Positions 18,867 to 28,555 of a DNA stretch of 64,000 nt are shown piece after piece; position 1 is the stretch's first letter; every line of letters begins with the position of its first letter. The translations under genes and the position numbers were made by a program. Below the pieces are notes generated by a model. That model saw only the letters and a program-made list of their open reading frames with translations. It was not told the origin of the DNA and did not search any database. The stretch lies in contig CAMWRW010000005.1 in the NCBI GenBank assembly GCA_947176755.1, positions 1 to 64,000 on the forward strand, given 5' to 3'. This stretch comes from an uncultured Porphyromonadaceae bacterium (GTDB taxonomy: Bacteria > Bacteroidota > Bacteroidia > Bacteroidales > Muribaculaceae).

Positions 18867-19580
18867 ATGAAAAAATATATCATTCCGGCCTCGCTGGCCG
18901 CGTCCGCCCTACTCTCCTCCTGCATTAATCCGATAAACGTTATCCGAAGGAACATTAATATCGACAATGGTCCTATGACAATGATTGTCGTCGAAGCTGA
19001 TGACTTTACAGAAATCGAGACCCGAGACCTTTTCGATATCTATTATACACAAGGACCCTCAAAGATAGAACTTCATGTACCGGAGAAAGTCAAAGACGAC
19101 GTAAAAGTATATGTCAGAAATGGAAAACTCTCAATAGGATTCGCAGAAGATAATAATGTCAATAACGTCTTAGTCGCTAAGGCATACGTTTCCTCGCCGG
19201 ATCTTGTAAAAGCTGAAACCACCGGCATCGGTGACATTTATATTAATGGTAATATCAAGACCGAGACTTTAAATGTCACCAGCACCGGAACCGGAGATTG
19301 CGTCCTCGATACCGTGGTCGGCAAAAACATATCTCTGGAAACGTTCGGCACAGGGGATATCAAGTTCAACCTAATAGACGCCTCGCGGATTTATCTCGAT
19401 ACGACGGGCACGGGAGATGTCACAGGAAAGAACGTCAATACAAGTTCCCTCGTGCTCAAGACATCCGGCACAGGGGATATATCTGTGGAGGGAAAAACCG
19501 AGACTGTAAGCTGTGAGGAAACCGGAACCGGGGATATTAAAATTAATAAACTCAAAACTTCAACCATTTATAAAAACTGA
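18867..19580 (+). CDS. Head-GIN (DUF2807) lipoprotein with six 20-residue coils
   Basis: Predicted lipoprotein of 237 aa. The N-terminus MKKYIIPASLAASALLSSC gives lipobox Cys19. From residue 120 the motif G(T/I)GD recurs at 120, 141, 161, 181, 201 and 220, a 20-residue period of a beta-helix with repeating TGTGD turns. This matches the putative auto-transporter adhesin/head-GIN domain family (DUF2807), whose function is unknown. The start is the ATG at 18867; the longer frame overlaps the ATPase gene. It sits between the ATPase and permease genes, which suggests it works with that transporter at the cell surface or in the periplasm. Confidence 0.88.
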   Translation: MKKYIIPASLAASALLSSCINPINVIRRNINIDNGPMTMIVVEADDFTEIETRDLFDIYYTQGPSKIELHVPEKVKDDVKVYVRNGKLSIGFAEDNNVNNVLVAKAYVSSPDLVKAETTGIGDIYINGNIKTETLNVTSTGTGDCVLDTVVGKNISLETFGTGDIKFNLIDASRIYLDTTGTGDVTGKNVNTSSLVLKTSGTGDISVEGKTETVSCEETGTGDIKINKLKTSTIYKN

Positions 19581-19582
19581 TT

Positions 19583-20353
19583 ATGAACGCTACAATCAAT
19601 AAAATGAAAAATAAATCGAATCTTAAGTTGATGTTCCGAAAGGAGTTGATGGAAAGTCGCAAATTGTTGCTTATCGGCCTAATGGGTTTTTCAGCTTTCT
19701 GGGTCCTTGTCGGGTTATGGTGTGGATATTTCTCTTTGGGAGGTAGTTCCGGCGAAGTCGCTTCTTACATATTCATATATTTCATCGCAATTCAATTCTT
19801 TTGTTCGGTTTCATTTTCCTTTATGAAAAGAAAAGAGACGCGACTACCAATGCTTATGATTCCCGGAACAGCATTCGATAAAGTATTTCCCAAATACGTC
19901 ATCAATATCGTTTCTGCAATTTTAGCCTTTTATATCGGATTTCTGCTGCTGGAAGGAAGTCGACTGCTCGGGGCTTTCATGTTTGACAAACCGGCCCATG
20001 ACTTCATATCACCATTCACTCTGCCCTTATTGATTCCCGATCCGTACTCATCAATATGGATTGCAATGATAATTGGATTCTTCCTTTTAACCATCGCATA
20101 TTTCAGCATGGGCGCTATTCTATGGCCTAAATATTCATATCTCGTGAGCATCGGAGTTCTCTGGGCAATTCAAGTGTTATTGTCGTTGATTGCCATTATT
20201 ATCCCATGGAAATTCATCACCTTCTCTGTTGACAGTATATCTATATATATGAAATGCTTGGCGGCGGGAGAATATTTACTGGCACTGGCTTTCTTCTATC
20301 TGGGTTATCTCCGTTTTCGACATAGTAAAGTCTTGACAGGAATATTTAAATAA
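19583..20353 (+). CDS. ABC transporter permease-like membrane protein
   Basis: Integral membrane protein of 256 aa with about six hydrophobic segments: near 30-50, 60-80, 105-130, 155-175, 185-210 and 230-245. The N-terminus (FRKELMESRKLLLIG) is basic and amphipathic, as in ABC-2 type permeases. It starts 3 bp after the lipoprotein stop codon and is the only membrane component of the operon, so it probably dimerises and pairs with the ATPase. The substrate is unknown. Confidence 0.8.
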   Translation: MNATINKMKNKSNLKLMFRKELMESRKLLLIGLMGFSAFWVLVGLWCGYFSLGGSSGEVASYIFIYFIAIQFFCSVSFSFMKRKETRLPMLMIPGTAFDKVFPKYVINIVSAILAFYIGFLLLEGSRLLGAFMFDKPAHDFISPFTLPLLIPDPYSSIWIAMIIGFFLLTIAYFSMGAILWPKYSYLVSIGVLWAIQVLLSLIAIIIPWKFITFSVDSISIYMKCLAAGEYLLALAFFYLGYLRFRHSKVLTGIFK

Positions 20354-20376
20354 ATCCTTCAGCGGATTCAAATATT

Positions 20377-20745
20377 ATGGAATTTAATGAAAATAAACCG
20401 ATTTATCTGCAGATTGCGGATAGTATTATGGACGATATCGCCTCCGGAGCAAACCCGGAGGCGGGACGTCTGGAATCGGTCCGCGATTACGCCTCCCGAA
20501 TCGGAGTGAATGCAAATACGGTTATGAGAGCCTATACCTGGCTTCAGGAGAGAGAGCTGATCTACAATAAAAGAGGAATTGGTTATTTTGTGGCAGAGGA
20601 TGCCGGAGAGCGTTCACGGCAACTTATACGGCAGTCATTTTTTGACAAGGAAGCGCCCTATTTCTTTCGCAGAATCTCAGGATTCGGCATTACGCCGGAA
20701 GAATTATCCTCTATTTATAGCAAATTCTTAGACGAGACAAAATGA
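20377..20745 (+). CDS. GntR family (YtrA-type) transcriptional regulator
   Basis: DNA-binding repressor-like protein of 122 aa. The GntR winged helix occupies residues about 6-75 (KPIYLQIADSIMDDIASG, ESVRDYASRIGVNANTVMRAYTWLQERELIYNKRGIGYFV). The C-terminal part is only about 45 residues, with no UTRA or FCD effector domain, which places it in the short YtrA subfamily. Its stop codon overlaps the start of the next gene (ATGA). It most likely binds the near-palindrome at 17982-18003. Confidence 0.93.
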   Translation: MEFNENKPIYLQIADSIMDDIASGANPEAGRLESVRDYASRIGVNANTVMRAYTWLQERELIYNKRGIGYFVAEDAGERSRQLIRQSFFDKEAPYFFRRISGFGITPEELSSIYSKFLDETK

Positions 20746-23006
20746 AGACAATAAATCAAAGTCTACTCGCAGGACTAATTATAACCGGAGGAGTCTCACT
20801 ACTTCCGTTTTCATCAGTCGCTCAGGAAAAGTCTGAAATCGCGCCAACGGATTCAATATATGCGGATCCTATCATGAAAGACCTTGACGATTTTGTCGTG
20901 ACTGTCCGCAAGGAAGTTTTGAAAACTGATGGAGCCAACATCTCATATAATCTTGAGGAGGATGACACATCCAAAGGTCAGAGTGTTCTTGACGCTCTGA
21001 AAAAGATTCCTCTCATCACTGTTGATGCGCAGGACAATATCTATATAAAGGGGGATTCAAACTTCAAGATTTACGTCAACGGAAAAGAGGATCCGATGCT
21101 GAAGGCCAATGCTTCCACAATTCTTAAGTCAATGCCTTCGGACGCAGTTAGTAAAATAGAGGTCATCACAGAACCGGGGGCTAAATATGATGCCGAAGGG
21201 TCTGCCGGAATCCTGAATTTAATAACCGAGAAAAAACAAAGAAAAGATGGGTATGCCGGCTCCATCGAAGCCAACTTCTCATCGCAGAGCTACGGCGGGA
21301 ACCTGTTCGGGAGTGTGAAAGTCGGGAATTTCAATGCAGATGCGTCGCTAACCTACGCCGAAAATACAGGATTATGGCAAGAAAACAGGTCGCATGCCAT
21401 AACTGAATATGACAACCCTGCCCGGGAACTCGGAAAGAAAATTGAAGAAGCGGCTCAAAAGATCGGATTCAGATTCGGCATGGCATCGCTAAACATGTCG
21501 TGGCAACCTTCATCAAACAATCTCTTCACTTGGGGCGGAAGTTGGCGAGGATTGAACGGAAACCTGAAGGAAATTTCCTCCGAGACTTCCGGTTATGACC
21601 GAGCAGGAAAACTGTTATGGAGAGTGTTCCAAGCCATGGACGGCAGCCTTGACAATCAGGGAGCGGCGGCAAACGCATCATGGCGTCACAATTTTGATTC
21701 GGAGGGTGGTCACAGAATTATCGCAGCATACGCGTTCAACTTCGGATTGAATGAGCTGAACACCACATCTGAAAATTCAACCATTGATTATATACAGTCC
21801 GACTTCACGGGCATTCATGCTGCGAATTATGAAAGGGAACATACTGCACAAGTTGATTATGCTAATCCTTTCGGAGGAGAGAAGCATCTGATGGAAGTCG
21901 GAGTCAAAGGAATATTCCGAAGAAACTCATCTGATTCATTCAATAAGATGGGAAATTCCGGAGGCGATCTATTGAAGGTTCCGGAATCAGAAGTTGTGAC
22001 CGATCAAAATCAGGATATTCTCGCGGTCTATGCATCCTACACCGGACATTACGGGAACTGGAACACTGTCGCAGGAGTAAGGTTTGAACATACGATATCC
22101 GGCATGACCTTTCATGAAGGAGATTATGAAAATTTCAAACGCCACCTTAATGATCTCGTTCCGAACGCATCGGTCAGCTATTCTTTCTCTCCGGCGCACA
22201 CGATAAGGCTGGCATATCAAATGCGCATCACCCGACCTTCCATTTCGGATTTAAACCCGTTTACCTATTCTATTCAGGATACTCAGGTGAAAATGGGAAA
22301 TCCTGATCTAAAGAGCGAACATCATAACAGAGTGTCGCTATCATATTCAAATTATGGAAGAGTATTCGGCGGAAATCTTTCATTTGAATATACCCACTCC
22401 ACTAATTCCATCAATCAATACGTCTATATGATCGATGAGATTGAATATCAAACCACTGCCAATATCGGGCATCAAGACGATTTCCGTCTCAACGGATTTC
22501 TAAATATCGCGATAAGCAACAAAATGACGCTCAATCTAAACGGATCAGTATATTACACAATGCTTCGTGCCCCACGAATTGGAGCAGCCAATCAGGGATG
22601 GAGCGGCAACTATGGAGCGCATTGGAGTTATACGGGGCCGGGAGACGTTAAATTCGGAGTTTATGGAGGACAATCCTTCCGATTTATCAATATTAATGGA
22701 TATTGGGGCGGATGGTACTATTACGGATCGGGAATCAGCCGAGATTTCCTCAAAAGCAAGAAACTGAATATCGCGCTCAACGCGTCAAATTTCCTCTGCA
22801 AGAACACACATTCAGGCGGAAAGGAGCGAGGTGAAGGATGGGTCAGCAGGTCATCCTGGAGTCAGCGAAGCTGGTCGCTTGGAGTCAGCCTGACATGGAG
22901 CTTCGGACATCTGACAGAAAAAGCAAAACAATCCGGAATAGACCTGACAAACTCCGACACGTCATCATCCGGACAGGGGAAACAAGGAGGCGGAATAGGA
23001 TTATAG
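20742..23006 (+). CDS. Outer-membrane beta-barrel (TonB-receptor-like) protein
   Basis: Outer-membrane protein of 754 aa. A signal peptide lies at about 1-27 (ending SSVAQ). A plug-like domain is at about 45-165 (SVLDALKKIPLITVD, IKGDSNFKIYVNGKE, IEVITEPGAKYDAEGSAGILNL). A long beta-barrel with alternating aromatic strands follows. It resembles the outer membrane beta-barrel family related to TonB-dependent receptors, but no N-terminal carboxypeptidase-like domain or SusD partner is present. Translation is coupled to the GntR gene through a 4-bp overlap. A Ser/Gly-rich tail ends the protein without a typical terminal aromatic. Confidence 0.88.
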   Translation: MKTINQSLLAGLIITGGVSLLPFSSVAQEKSEIAPTDSIYADPIMKDLDDFVVTVRKEVLKTDGANISYNLEEDDTSKGQSVLDALKKIPLITVDAQDNIYIKGDSNFKIYVNGKEDPMLKANASTILKSMPSDAVSKIEVITEPGAKYDAEGSAGILNLITEKKQRKDGYAGSIEANFSSQSYGGNLFGSVKVGNFNADASLTYAENTGLWQENRSHAITEYDNPARELGKKIEEAAQKIGFRFGMASLNMSWQPSSNNLFTWGGSWRGLNGNLKEISSETSGYDRAGKLLWRVFQAMDGSLDNQGAAANASWRHNFDSEGGHRIIAAYAFNFGLNELNTTSENSTIDYIQSDFTGIHAANYEREHTAQVDYANPFGGEKHLMEVGVKGIFRRNSSDSFNKMGNSGGDLLKVPESEVVTDQNQDILAVYASYTGHYGNWNTVAGVRFEHTISGMTFHEGDYENFKRHLNDLVPNASVSYSFSPAHTIRLAYQMRITRPSISDLNPFTYSIQDTQVKMGNPDLKSEHHNRVSLSYSNYGRVFGGNLSFEYTHSTNSINQYVYMIDEIEYQTTANIGHQDDFRLNGFLNIAISNKMTLNLNGSVYYTMLRAPRIGAANQGWSGNYGAHWSYTGPGDVKFGVYGGQSFRFININGYWGGWYYYGSGISRDFLKSKKLNIALNASNFLCKNTHSGGKERGEGWVSRSSWSQRSWSLGVSLTWSFGHLTEKAKQSGIDLTNSDTSSSGQGKQGGGIGL

Positions 23007-23061
23007 TCCGCATGCCGGAAAATTAAGACGGCAAATTAGCAAGCGAATCCGAAAAATTTTG

Positions 23062-23069
23062 TAATTTTG
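23062..23069 (+). promoter_or_regulatory. -7 element of ftsY
   Basis: TAATTTTG fits TAnnTTTG and lies 75 bp upstream of the chosen ftsY start. The -33 region is not clear. Confidence 0.55.
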
Positions 23070-23144
23070 GGAAAAATATGCCTCGGCCGATTATGGAAGC
23101 ATAACCGGCCGATGCATGAAATTGATCAACAAAAGATCACAAAG

Positions 23145-24107
23145 ATGTTTAAGAAATTTTTTTCCAAAAAGAAGAAAGAGACACTCGATGCCGGTTTGCA
23201 GAAAACGCAGGAAGGCGTTTGGAGTAAGATAACTCATGCGATTGCCGGCAAGAGCAAGGTTGATGATGAAGTTCTTGATAATCTTGAAGAAGCATTCATT
23301 ACAAGTGATGTCGGAACCGATACGACCATCCGGATAATCGAACGCCTTGAGGCGCGTGTTGCCCGCGACAAATATGTCGGAAGCGAGGAACTTCGTCGTC
23401 TTCTTGTGGAAGAAGTTTCAGACATGCTTGAGAAACCCGACAATGAGAAGGAACTTGACGATTTCAAGATTCCGGAGGGCGCAGGACATCCATACGTCAT
23501 CCTGGTTGTCGGGGTTAACGGAGTTGGAAAGACAACAACCATAGGCAAACTTGCCTATCAGTATAAATCGGCCGGTTATAATGTCGTGCTTGGAGCAGCT
23601 GACACCTATCGTGCGGCAGCCGTCGAACAGATTCTTATATGGGGAGAACGCGTGGGCGTGCCCGTGATTCATCAGCAACAGGGTAGCGATCCCGCGGCCG
23701 TTGCCTTCGACACGGTCAGCTATGCAAAAGCGCATGACGCAGATGTCGTGATTATCGACACGGCCGGGCGACTTCACAACAAGATCCACTTGATGAATGA
23801 GCTTTCCAAAGTGAAGCGCGTTATGCAAAGGGTTGTTCCCGAAGCGCCTCAGGAAGTGCTTCTCGTATTGGATGGATCGACAGGCCAGAACGCGTTCGAA
23901 CAGGCAAAACAGTTCGTAGCCGCGACGGAAGTAAACAATCTTGCCATAACCAAGCTTGACGGAACGTCAAAAGGAGGTGTCGTTATCGGCATTTCCGATC
24001 AGTTCAAGATTCCGGTAAAATATATCGGACTCGGCGAGGGAATGGAAGACCTTCAGATATTCCACTCTACAGAATTTGTCCGCTCTCTCTTTGGCGATTC
24101 AATATGA
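23145..24107 (+). CDS. ftsY: Signal recognition particle receptor FtsY
   Basis: SRP-GTPase of 320 aa that docks ribosome-SRP complexes at the inner membrane. A short basic N-terminus (MFKKFFSKKKKE) replaces the long acidic domain of E. coli FtsY. The N domain is at about 20-100. The G domain has P-loop GVNGVGKTT, DTYRAAA, DTAGR, TKLDG and GLGEGMEDL. The ATG at 23145 is preferred; the frame extends to 23067 without family-like sequence. It is followed directly by rimO. Confidence 0.95.
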   Translation: MFKKFFSKKKKETLDAGLQKTQEGVWSKITHAIAGKSKVDDEVLDNLEEAFITSDVGTDTTIRIIERLEARVARDKYVGSEELRRLLVEEVSDMLEKPDNEKELDDFKIPEGAGHPYVILVVGVNGVGKTTTIGKLAYQYKSAGYNVVLGAADTYRAAAVEQILIWGERVGVPVIHQQQGSDPAAVAFDTVSYAKAHDADVVIIDTAGRLHNKIHLMNELSKVKRVMQRVVPEAPQEVLLVLDGSTGQNAFEQAKQFVAATEVNNLAITKLDGTSKGGVVIGISDQFKIPVKYIGLGEGMEDLQIFHSTEFVRSLFGDSI

Positions 24108-24138
24108 AACCCGGCTTATCCGGCGAAATATTGTGAAA

Positions 24139-25455
24139 ATGAGCTTCAGAAAAAATCATATAGATATCATCACGATGGGATGCTCCAAGAATTTGATAGA
24201 TTCGGAGCGAATTTTCCGTCGGCTGATTGCGAAGGGGTATAGCGTAAGCCACGATCCGGAGGAAGTTGCGGGAGAATATGTCGTGGTCAACACCTGCGGC
24301 TTTATAAGCGATGCCAAACAGGAGTCAATAGACATGATTCTCAACCTCGGAAGCCTTAAGGAGGAAGGAAAGATTCGCCAGGTTATTGCAATGGGTTGTC
24401 TGACGGAAAGATATCGCAAGACACTTCAACAGGAACTTCCCGAAATTGACCTGCTTTACGGCAAATTTGACTGGGACGGATTTATCTCCGGGCTGCCTGA
24501 CGTGACCGAGAAACCGGAAAGCCCCAAGGCATGGGAACGGAAACTCACGACCCTCCCCCACCACGCTTACATGAAGATTTCTGAGGGATGCAATCGGTTC
24601 TGTGCATTTTGTGCGATTCCTCTGATCACCGGGCGTCATCGTTCGCGACCTATTGAGGAAATCTTGGAGGAGACACGCGAACTTGTTGCGTCCGGGGTTA
24701 AAGAATTTAATGTAATCGCGCAAGACCTTTCCTCATACGGACTTGATCTGTATGGGCGCCATGCGCTTTCAGAGCTTATCGACAGGATGGCCGATATAGA
24801 AGGTGTGGAATGGATTCGTCTCCACTACGCATATCCGGCTGATTTTCCTCTGGATGTTCTTGATGTTATGGCGCGGCGTCCGAATGTTTGCAAGTACCTA
24901 GATATTGCACTTCAGCACATTTCTGACTCGCAGTTGACAGCGATGCGCCGAAAAATCACCAAAAAGGAGACCCTTGAACTTCTTGATGAAATAAGGCGGC
25001 GTGTGCCGGGAATAAAGATTCGCACCACCCTTATGGTCGGATTTCCCGGAGAAACCGATGAAGATTTTGCCGAGCTATTGGAATTTGTGCGGACTCAGAA
25101 GTTTGCAAGAGTCGGTGCGTTTGCATACTCGGAAGAGGATGATACGTATGCCGCCATGCATCTCGAAGATAACGTCCCCCAAGAGGTAAAAGAAGAGAGA
25201 CTCGAACGCCTTCTTAACCTAACTGAAGGGATGGAAACAGAAATGAATCGACAGATGATCGGAAGCCAACTGACCTTGATGGTTGATGAAGTCAACGAAG
25301 ACGGGACGCGGACGTGTCGATCGGAATATGACAGTCCGGACGTGGATCATATTTACACACTTTATGATTCAGACGCACTCCCGGGAGATATGGTTCGCGC
25401 TGAAGTATCCGATATTTATGCCCTTGATCTTGAGGCAGTCGAAATAGAAGATTGA
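24139..25455 (+). CDS. rimO: Ribosomal protein uS12 methylthiotransferase
   Basis: Radical SAM methylthiotransferase of 438 aa that modifies an aspartate of ribosomal protein S12. The N-terminal domain carries cluster cysteines (MGCSKN, VVNTCGF, MGCL). The radical-SAM CxxxCxxC is CNRFCAFC. A C-terminal TRAM domain is present (about 370-438). The in-frame extension to 24076 would overlap ftsY by 32 bp and is not family-like, so the ATG at 24139 is chosen. It is probably cotranscribed with ftsY and the next gene. Confidence 0.95.
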   Translation: MSFRKNHIDIITMGCSKNLIDSERIFRRLIAKGYSVSHDPEEVAGEYVVVNTCGFISDAKQESIDMILNLGSLKEEGKIRQVIAMGCLTERYRKTLQQELPEIDLLYGKFDWDGFISGLPDVTEKPESPKAWERKLTTLPHHAYMKISEGCNRFCAFCAIPLITGRHRSRPIEEILEETRELVASGVKEFNVIAQDLSSYGLDLYGRHALSELIDRMADIEGVEWIRLHYAYPADFPLDVLDVMARRPNVCKYLDIALQHISDSQLTAMRRKITKKETLELLDEIRRRVPGIKIRTTLMVGFPGETDEDFAELLEFVRTQKFARVGAFAYSEEDDTYAAMHLEDNVPQEVKEERLERLLNLTEGMETEMNRQMIGSQLTLMVDEVNEDGTRTCRSEYDSPDVDHIYTLYDSDALPGDMVRAEVSDIYALDLEAVEIED

Positions 25456-25458
25456 GAT

Positions 25459-26445
25459 ATGGAGGCCAAGAGATTATTTTTCGCATATCGTCTGCCCCGA
25501 GCATCAGCCATCCGTACCGGTGAAGGGAAATGTGAAGTCGGATTCCGGAGCGAGAATGCCTTTCTTATACATAAGTATGATAAGAATTCGGAAGGTTGTT
25601 CCATATTAGCGGAAAATGAGTTTCCTGTCTTAGAGTTAGGAAAATTTGCAGAGCGCGATCTGAAAGTTGCCTCCGATTTCTCATATCCGGTAGCTACCGA
25701 CAGGGAAACTCACCGCAAGAATGTTGAAACAGTCAAAGCCGCTATAAAGAGAGGAGACTTTCAAAAGGCTATCGTGTGGAAAACTATCGTTTTCCACCAA
25801 AAAGTAGATGTTTCGGTCACATTCATGAATTTATGCGAGGCTTATCCGGATGCATACATTTACTGTTTTTCCGATCCTGAAGGAGGAATCTGGATGGGCG
25901 CGTGCCCTGAAGTTCTGTTGAAAACGGATGGAGACGGGGTGTATTCCATGTCGCTTGCCGGCACACGCCCAGCGCTTTCGACTGAGGACTGGGATTATAA
26001 AAATATGGAAGAACAAGGAATTGTGACACGCTATATAGTGGAGCAATTTCATAAAAATGGATTTTCTCCGGAAATTTCAGACACAGAAACATTGCAGGCC
26101 GGACCTGTGGAACATCTTTGCACATGGATTCGGTCTCCGAGAGGAGGGAAATCAAATTCAGAACTTCTTTCATTTGCGTGCCGACTCTCCCCTACTCCTG
26201 CCGTTGCGGGGTCAGACACGCGAAAGGATGCAGAAGAGAGGGAGTATTATTCCGGATTCAGCGGTCCGGTAAATTCCGATGGAGAAATTTCCTTATTCGT
26301 CAATCTCCGAATAATGAAGATATATTCAGACCATTTTGTCCTCTATTCAGGAGGAGGAATTACTTCATTGTCCAATCCGGAAGAGGAATGGGAGGAAACC
26401 GAAAGGAAAGCAGCAACACTGCTTTCGCTTATCAAAAGAAAGTAA
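25459..26445 (+). CDS. Chorismate-binding enzyme, probable isochorismate synthase
   Basis: Enzyme of 328 aa in the chorismate-binding family (MenF/EntC/TrpE). Family features seen are KAIVWKTIV (with the base Lys), PEVLLKTD, the SLAGTRP motif, EREYYSGFSGP and FVNLRIMKI...LYSGGGIT near the end. In Bacteroidales this size and sequence type is generally MenF-like, making isochorismate for menaquinone. It starts 3 bp after rimO. No menD or other men gene is visible nearby, so assignment to menaquinone synthesis is inference; a salvage or aminodeoxychorismate role is less likely. Confidence 0.85.
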   Translation: MEAKRLFFAYRLPRASAIRTGEGKCEVGFRSENAFLIHKYDKNSEGCSILAENEFPVLELGKFAERDLKVASDFSYPVATDRETHRKNVETVKAAIKRGDFQKAIVWKTIVFHQKVDVSVTFMNLCEAYPDAYIYCFSDPEGGIWMGACPEVLLKTDGDGVYSMSLAGTRPALSTEDWDYKNMEEQGIVTRYIVEQFHKNGFSPEISDTETLQAGPVEHLCTWIRSPRGGKSNSELLSFACRLSPTPAVAGSDTRKDAEEREYYSGFSGPVNSDGEISLFVNLRIMKIYSDHFVLYSGGGITSLSNPEEEWEETERKAATLLSLIKRK

Positions 26446-26492
26446 TAACTTGAACAAAATTATAATAAAGTAACCAACCAATAATTTTCATC

Positions 26493-28532
26493 ATGAAGAT
26501 CACAGCTTCAGCAATGCTTCTGGCATTTGGCGCAATCGCGCTTCCTATGTCAGCTCAGGAGCATCTCAAAAGTCTTGACGGACAAGGTGTCGACAAGACA
26601 GTGTCGCCCAAAGAGGACTTTTACCATCATGTGAATGCCAAATGGCAGAAAGATCATCCCCTTTCGGCCGAGTATTCACGTTACGGACAATTTAACATCC
26701 TGAACGATTCGAGCAACAATCGCGTAAAGAGAATCGTCATGGGTCTTGCGGCTACAAATCCGGCTCCCGGCACAAATGCTTTCAAGATTGCCACGATTTA
26801 CGAACAGGGTATGGATTCCGTGCGCCGCAATCGTGAAGGAGCCGCTCCTATTAAGGGGAAACTCGCAAAGATCGAGAACACCAAGCCGTCGGAAATGGGC
26901 GATCTCTTCCGTTACATGCACCGCTATGAAAGCGCTCCCCTTTTTGGAGTCTCGATGATGGAAGACCTCGCCAACAGCCAGGTTTATTCCATGTATGTAG
27001 GCAGCACCGGTCTTGGACTTGGAGACCGCGATTATTATCTGTTGAACGATAAGCGCAATAAGGAGGTTCGCAATGCGTATACCAAACTTATTGAAACAGA
27101 AATGCAACTGGCCGGCTACAGCAAGAAGGATGCAAAGCGAATCGCAAAGAATGTCCTCAAGATCGAAACTCTGCTTGCAGATTCAACCTGGACACGCGAA
27201 GAGAGCCGCAACATTCCGGCTATGTACAACCCTCGCACTATTGAGCAGATTGAGCAGATGTATCCCAACCTTCCCGTTCGTGGTATGATTGAGGATATGG
27301 GCATTGCCGTTCCTGAAACACTGATCGTTACTGAGATGAACACCGTAAAACAGGCTGATAATCTCATGAAGACGCTCACCGACCGCGAGAAAAAAGATTA
27401 TTATCTTTGGGACATCGTGTCGGGTGCAGCCGGTGCGCTGAGCGATGATTTCTCGAATGCCGCATTTGAATTCAGCAAGGTTATGTCGGGAGTTGAGCAG
27501 CAGCGTCCTCGCTGGAAGAAATCCCTGGGAGCCGTTGAAGGCGTGATGGGAGAAGGCATCGGAGAACTATACGTGGAACAGTATTTCCCTGAAAGTTCAA
27601 AGGAATACATGGTGAATCTCGTTGAGAACCTCCGCACGGCACTCGGCAAACATATCATCGACCTTCCCTGGATGACAAATGAGACGAAACTTCAGGCAAT
27701 TAAGAAACTTAATTCCATCACAGTAAAAATTGGTTATCCCGACAAATGGAAAGATTACTCAAAGCTTGAAATTGATCCCAACCTCAGCTATTATGAGAAC
27801 TTGCACAATGCATCTCTCTGGGCCTTCGACCGTCAGATGGAAAAGTGGGGCAAACCTGTTGACCGCACTGAATGGGGAATGACTCCTCAGACGATCAATG
27901 CATATTACAATCCTCTTTTTAATGAGATTGTGTTCCCTGCAGGCATTCTTCAGGCTCCCTTCTATGATCCCGAATCAAGCGATGCCGAGAACTATGGTGG
28001 TATCGGAGTTGTGATCGGCCACGAACTTACTCACGGTTTTGACGACCAGGGGTGCAACTTTGACTATGCAGGAAATATGGTTAACTGGTGGACAGATGAA
28101 GACCGCAAGGCATTCTCTGACAAGACTGCCGGACTCGCTGCCCAGTTCAGCGCCGTGGAGGTTCTTCCCGGACTCTATGCAAATGGCGAGTACACACTCG
28201 GAGAGAATATCGCAGACCAGGGTGGTCTCCGTGTCGCTTACACGGCTTGGCTCGATTCTCAGAAAAAGAAGGGTGTGGATGTGACTTCTGAAGCAGCCCT
28301 TATTGATGGTCTTGATCCTACTCAGGTGTTCTATATGAACTACGCTAACCTCTGGGCTACCAACATCCGTGATGAGGAAATCAGAAATCTCACCACTGCT
28401 GACCCCCATTCGCTTGGCGTGAACCGTGTCAATGTTTCCCTCCGCAACATCGAGCCCTTCATGCAGGCATTTGGTGTGAAGGAAGGCGACAAGATGTTCC
28501 GTCCCGTTGAGGAACGTGTGATCATCTGGTAA
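26493..28532 (+). CDS. pepO: M13 family zinc metallopeptidase (neprilysin/PepO-like)
   Basis: Secreted zinc endopeptidase of 679 aa acting on peptides. The signal peptide is MKITASAMLLAFGAIALPMSAQ. The N-terminal M13 domain starts with VDKTVSPKEDFYHHVNAKW. The zinc site is HELTH in VVIGHELTHGFDDQG, with the third ligand in LGENIADQGG. The NAYYNP motif and the C-terminal RPVEERVIIW are also present. The gene stands alone; two hairpins follow it. Confidence 0.95.
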   Translation: MKITASAMLLAFGAIALPMSAQEHLKSLDGQGVDKTVSPKEDFYHHVNAKWQKDHPLSAEYSRYGQFNILNDSSNNRVKRIVMGLAATNPAPGTNAFKIATIYEQGMDSVRRNREGAAPIKGKLAKIENTKPSEMGDLFRYMHRYESAPLFGVSMMEDLANSQVYSMYVGSTGLGLGDRDYYLLNDKRNKEVRNAYTKLIETEMQLAGYSKKDAKRIAKNVLKIETLLADSTWTREESRNIPAMYNPRTIEQIEQMYPNLPVRGMIEDMGIAVPETLIVTEMNTVKQADNLMKTLTDREKKDYYLWDIVSGAAGALSDDFSNAAFEFSKVMSGVEQQRPRWKKSLGAVEGVMGEGIGELYVEQYFPESSKEYMVNLVENLRTALGKHIIDLPWMTNETKLQAIKKLNSITVKIGYPDKWKDYSKLEIDPNLSYYENLHNASLWAFDRQMEKWGKPVDRTEWGMTPQTINAYYNPLFNEIVFPAGILQAPFYDPESSDAENYGGIGVVIGHELTHGFDDQGCNFDYAGNMVNWWTDEDRKAFSDKTAGLAAQFSAVEVLPGLYANGEYTLGENIADQGGLRVAYTAWLDSQKKKGVDVTSEAALIDGLDPTQVFYMNYANLWATNIRDEEIRNLTTADPHSLGVNRVNVSLRNIEPFMQAFGVKEGDKMFRPVEERVIIW

Positions 28533-28555
28533 TTATTCTGATATACACATAATCC

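Noticed and set aside
19349-19548. 60-bp repeating DNA considered as a tandem repeat or CRISPR-like array
   Set aside because: The period comes from protein coils in an intact reading frame; the units are too diverged and there are no spacers.
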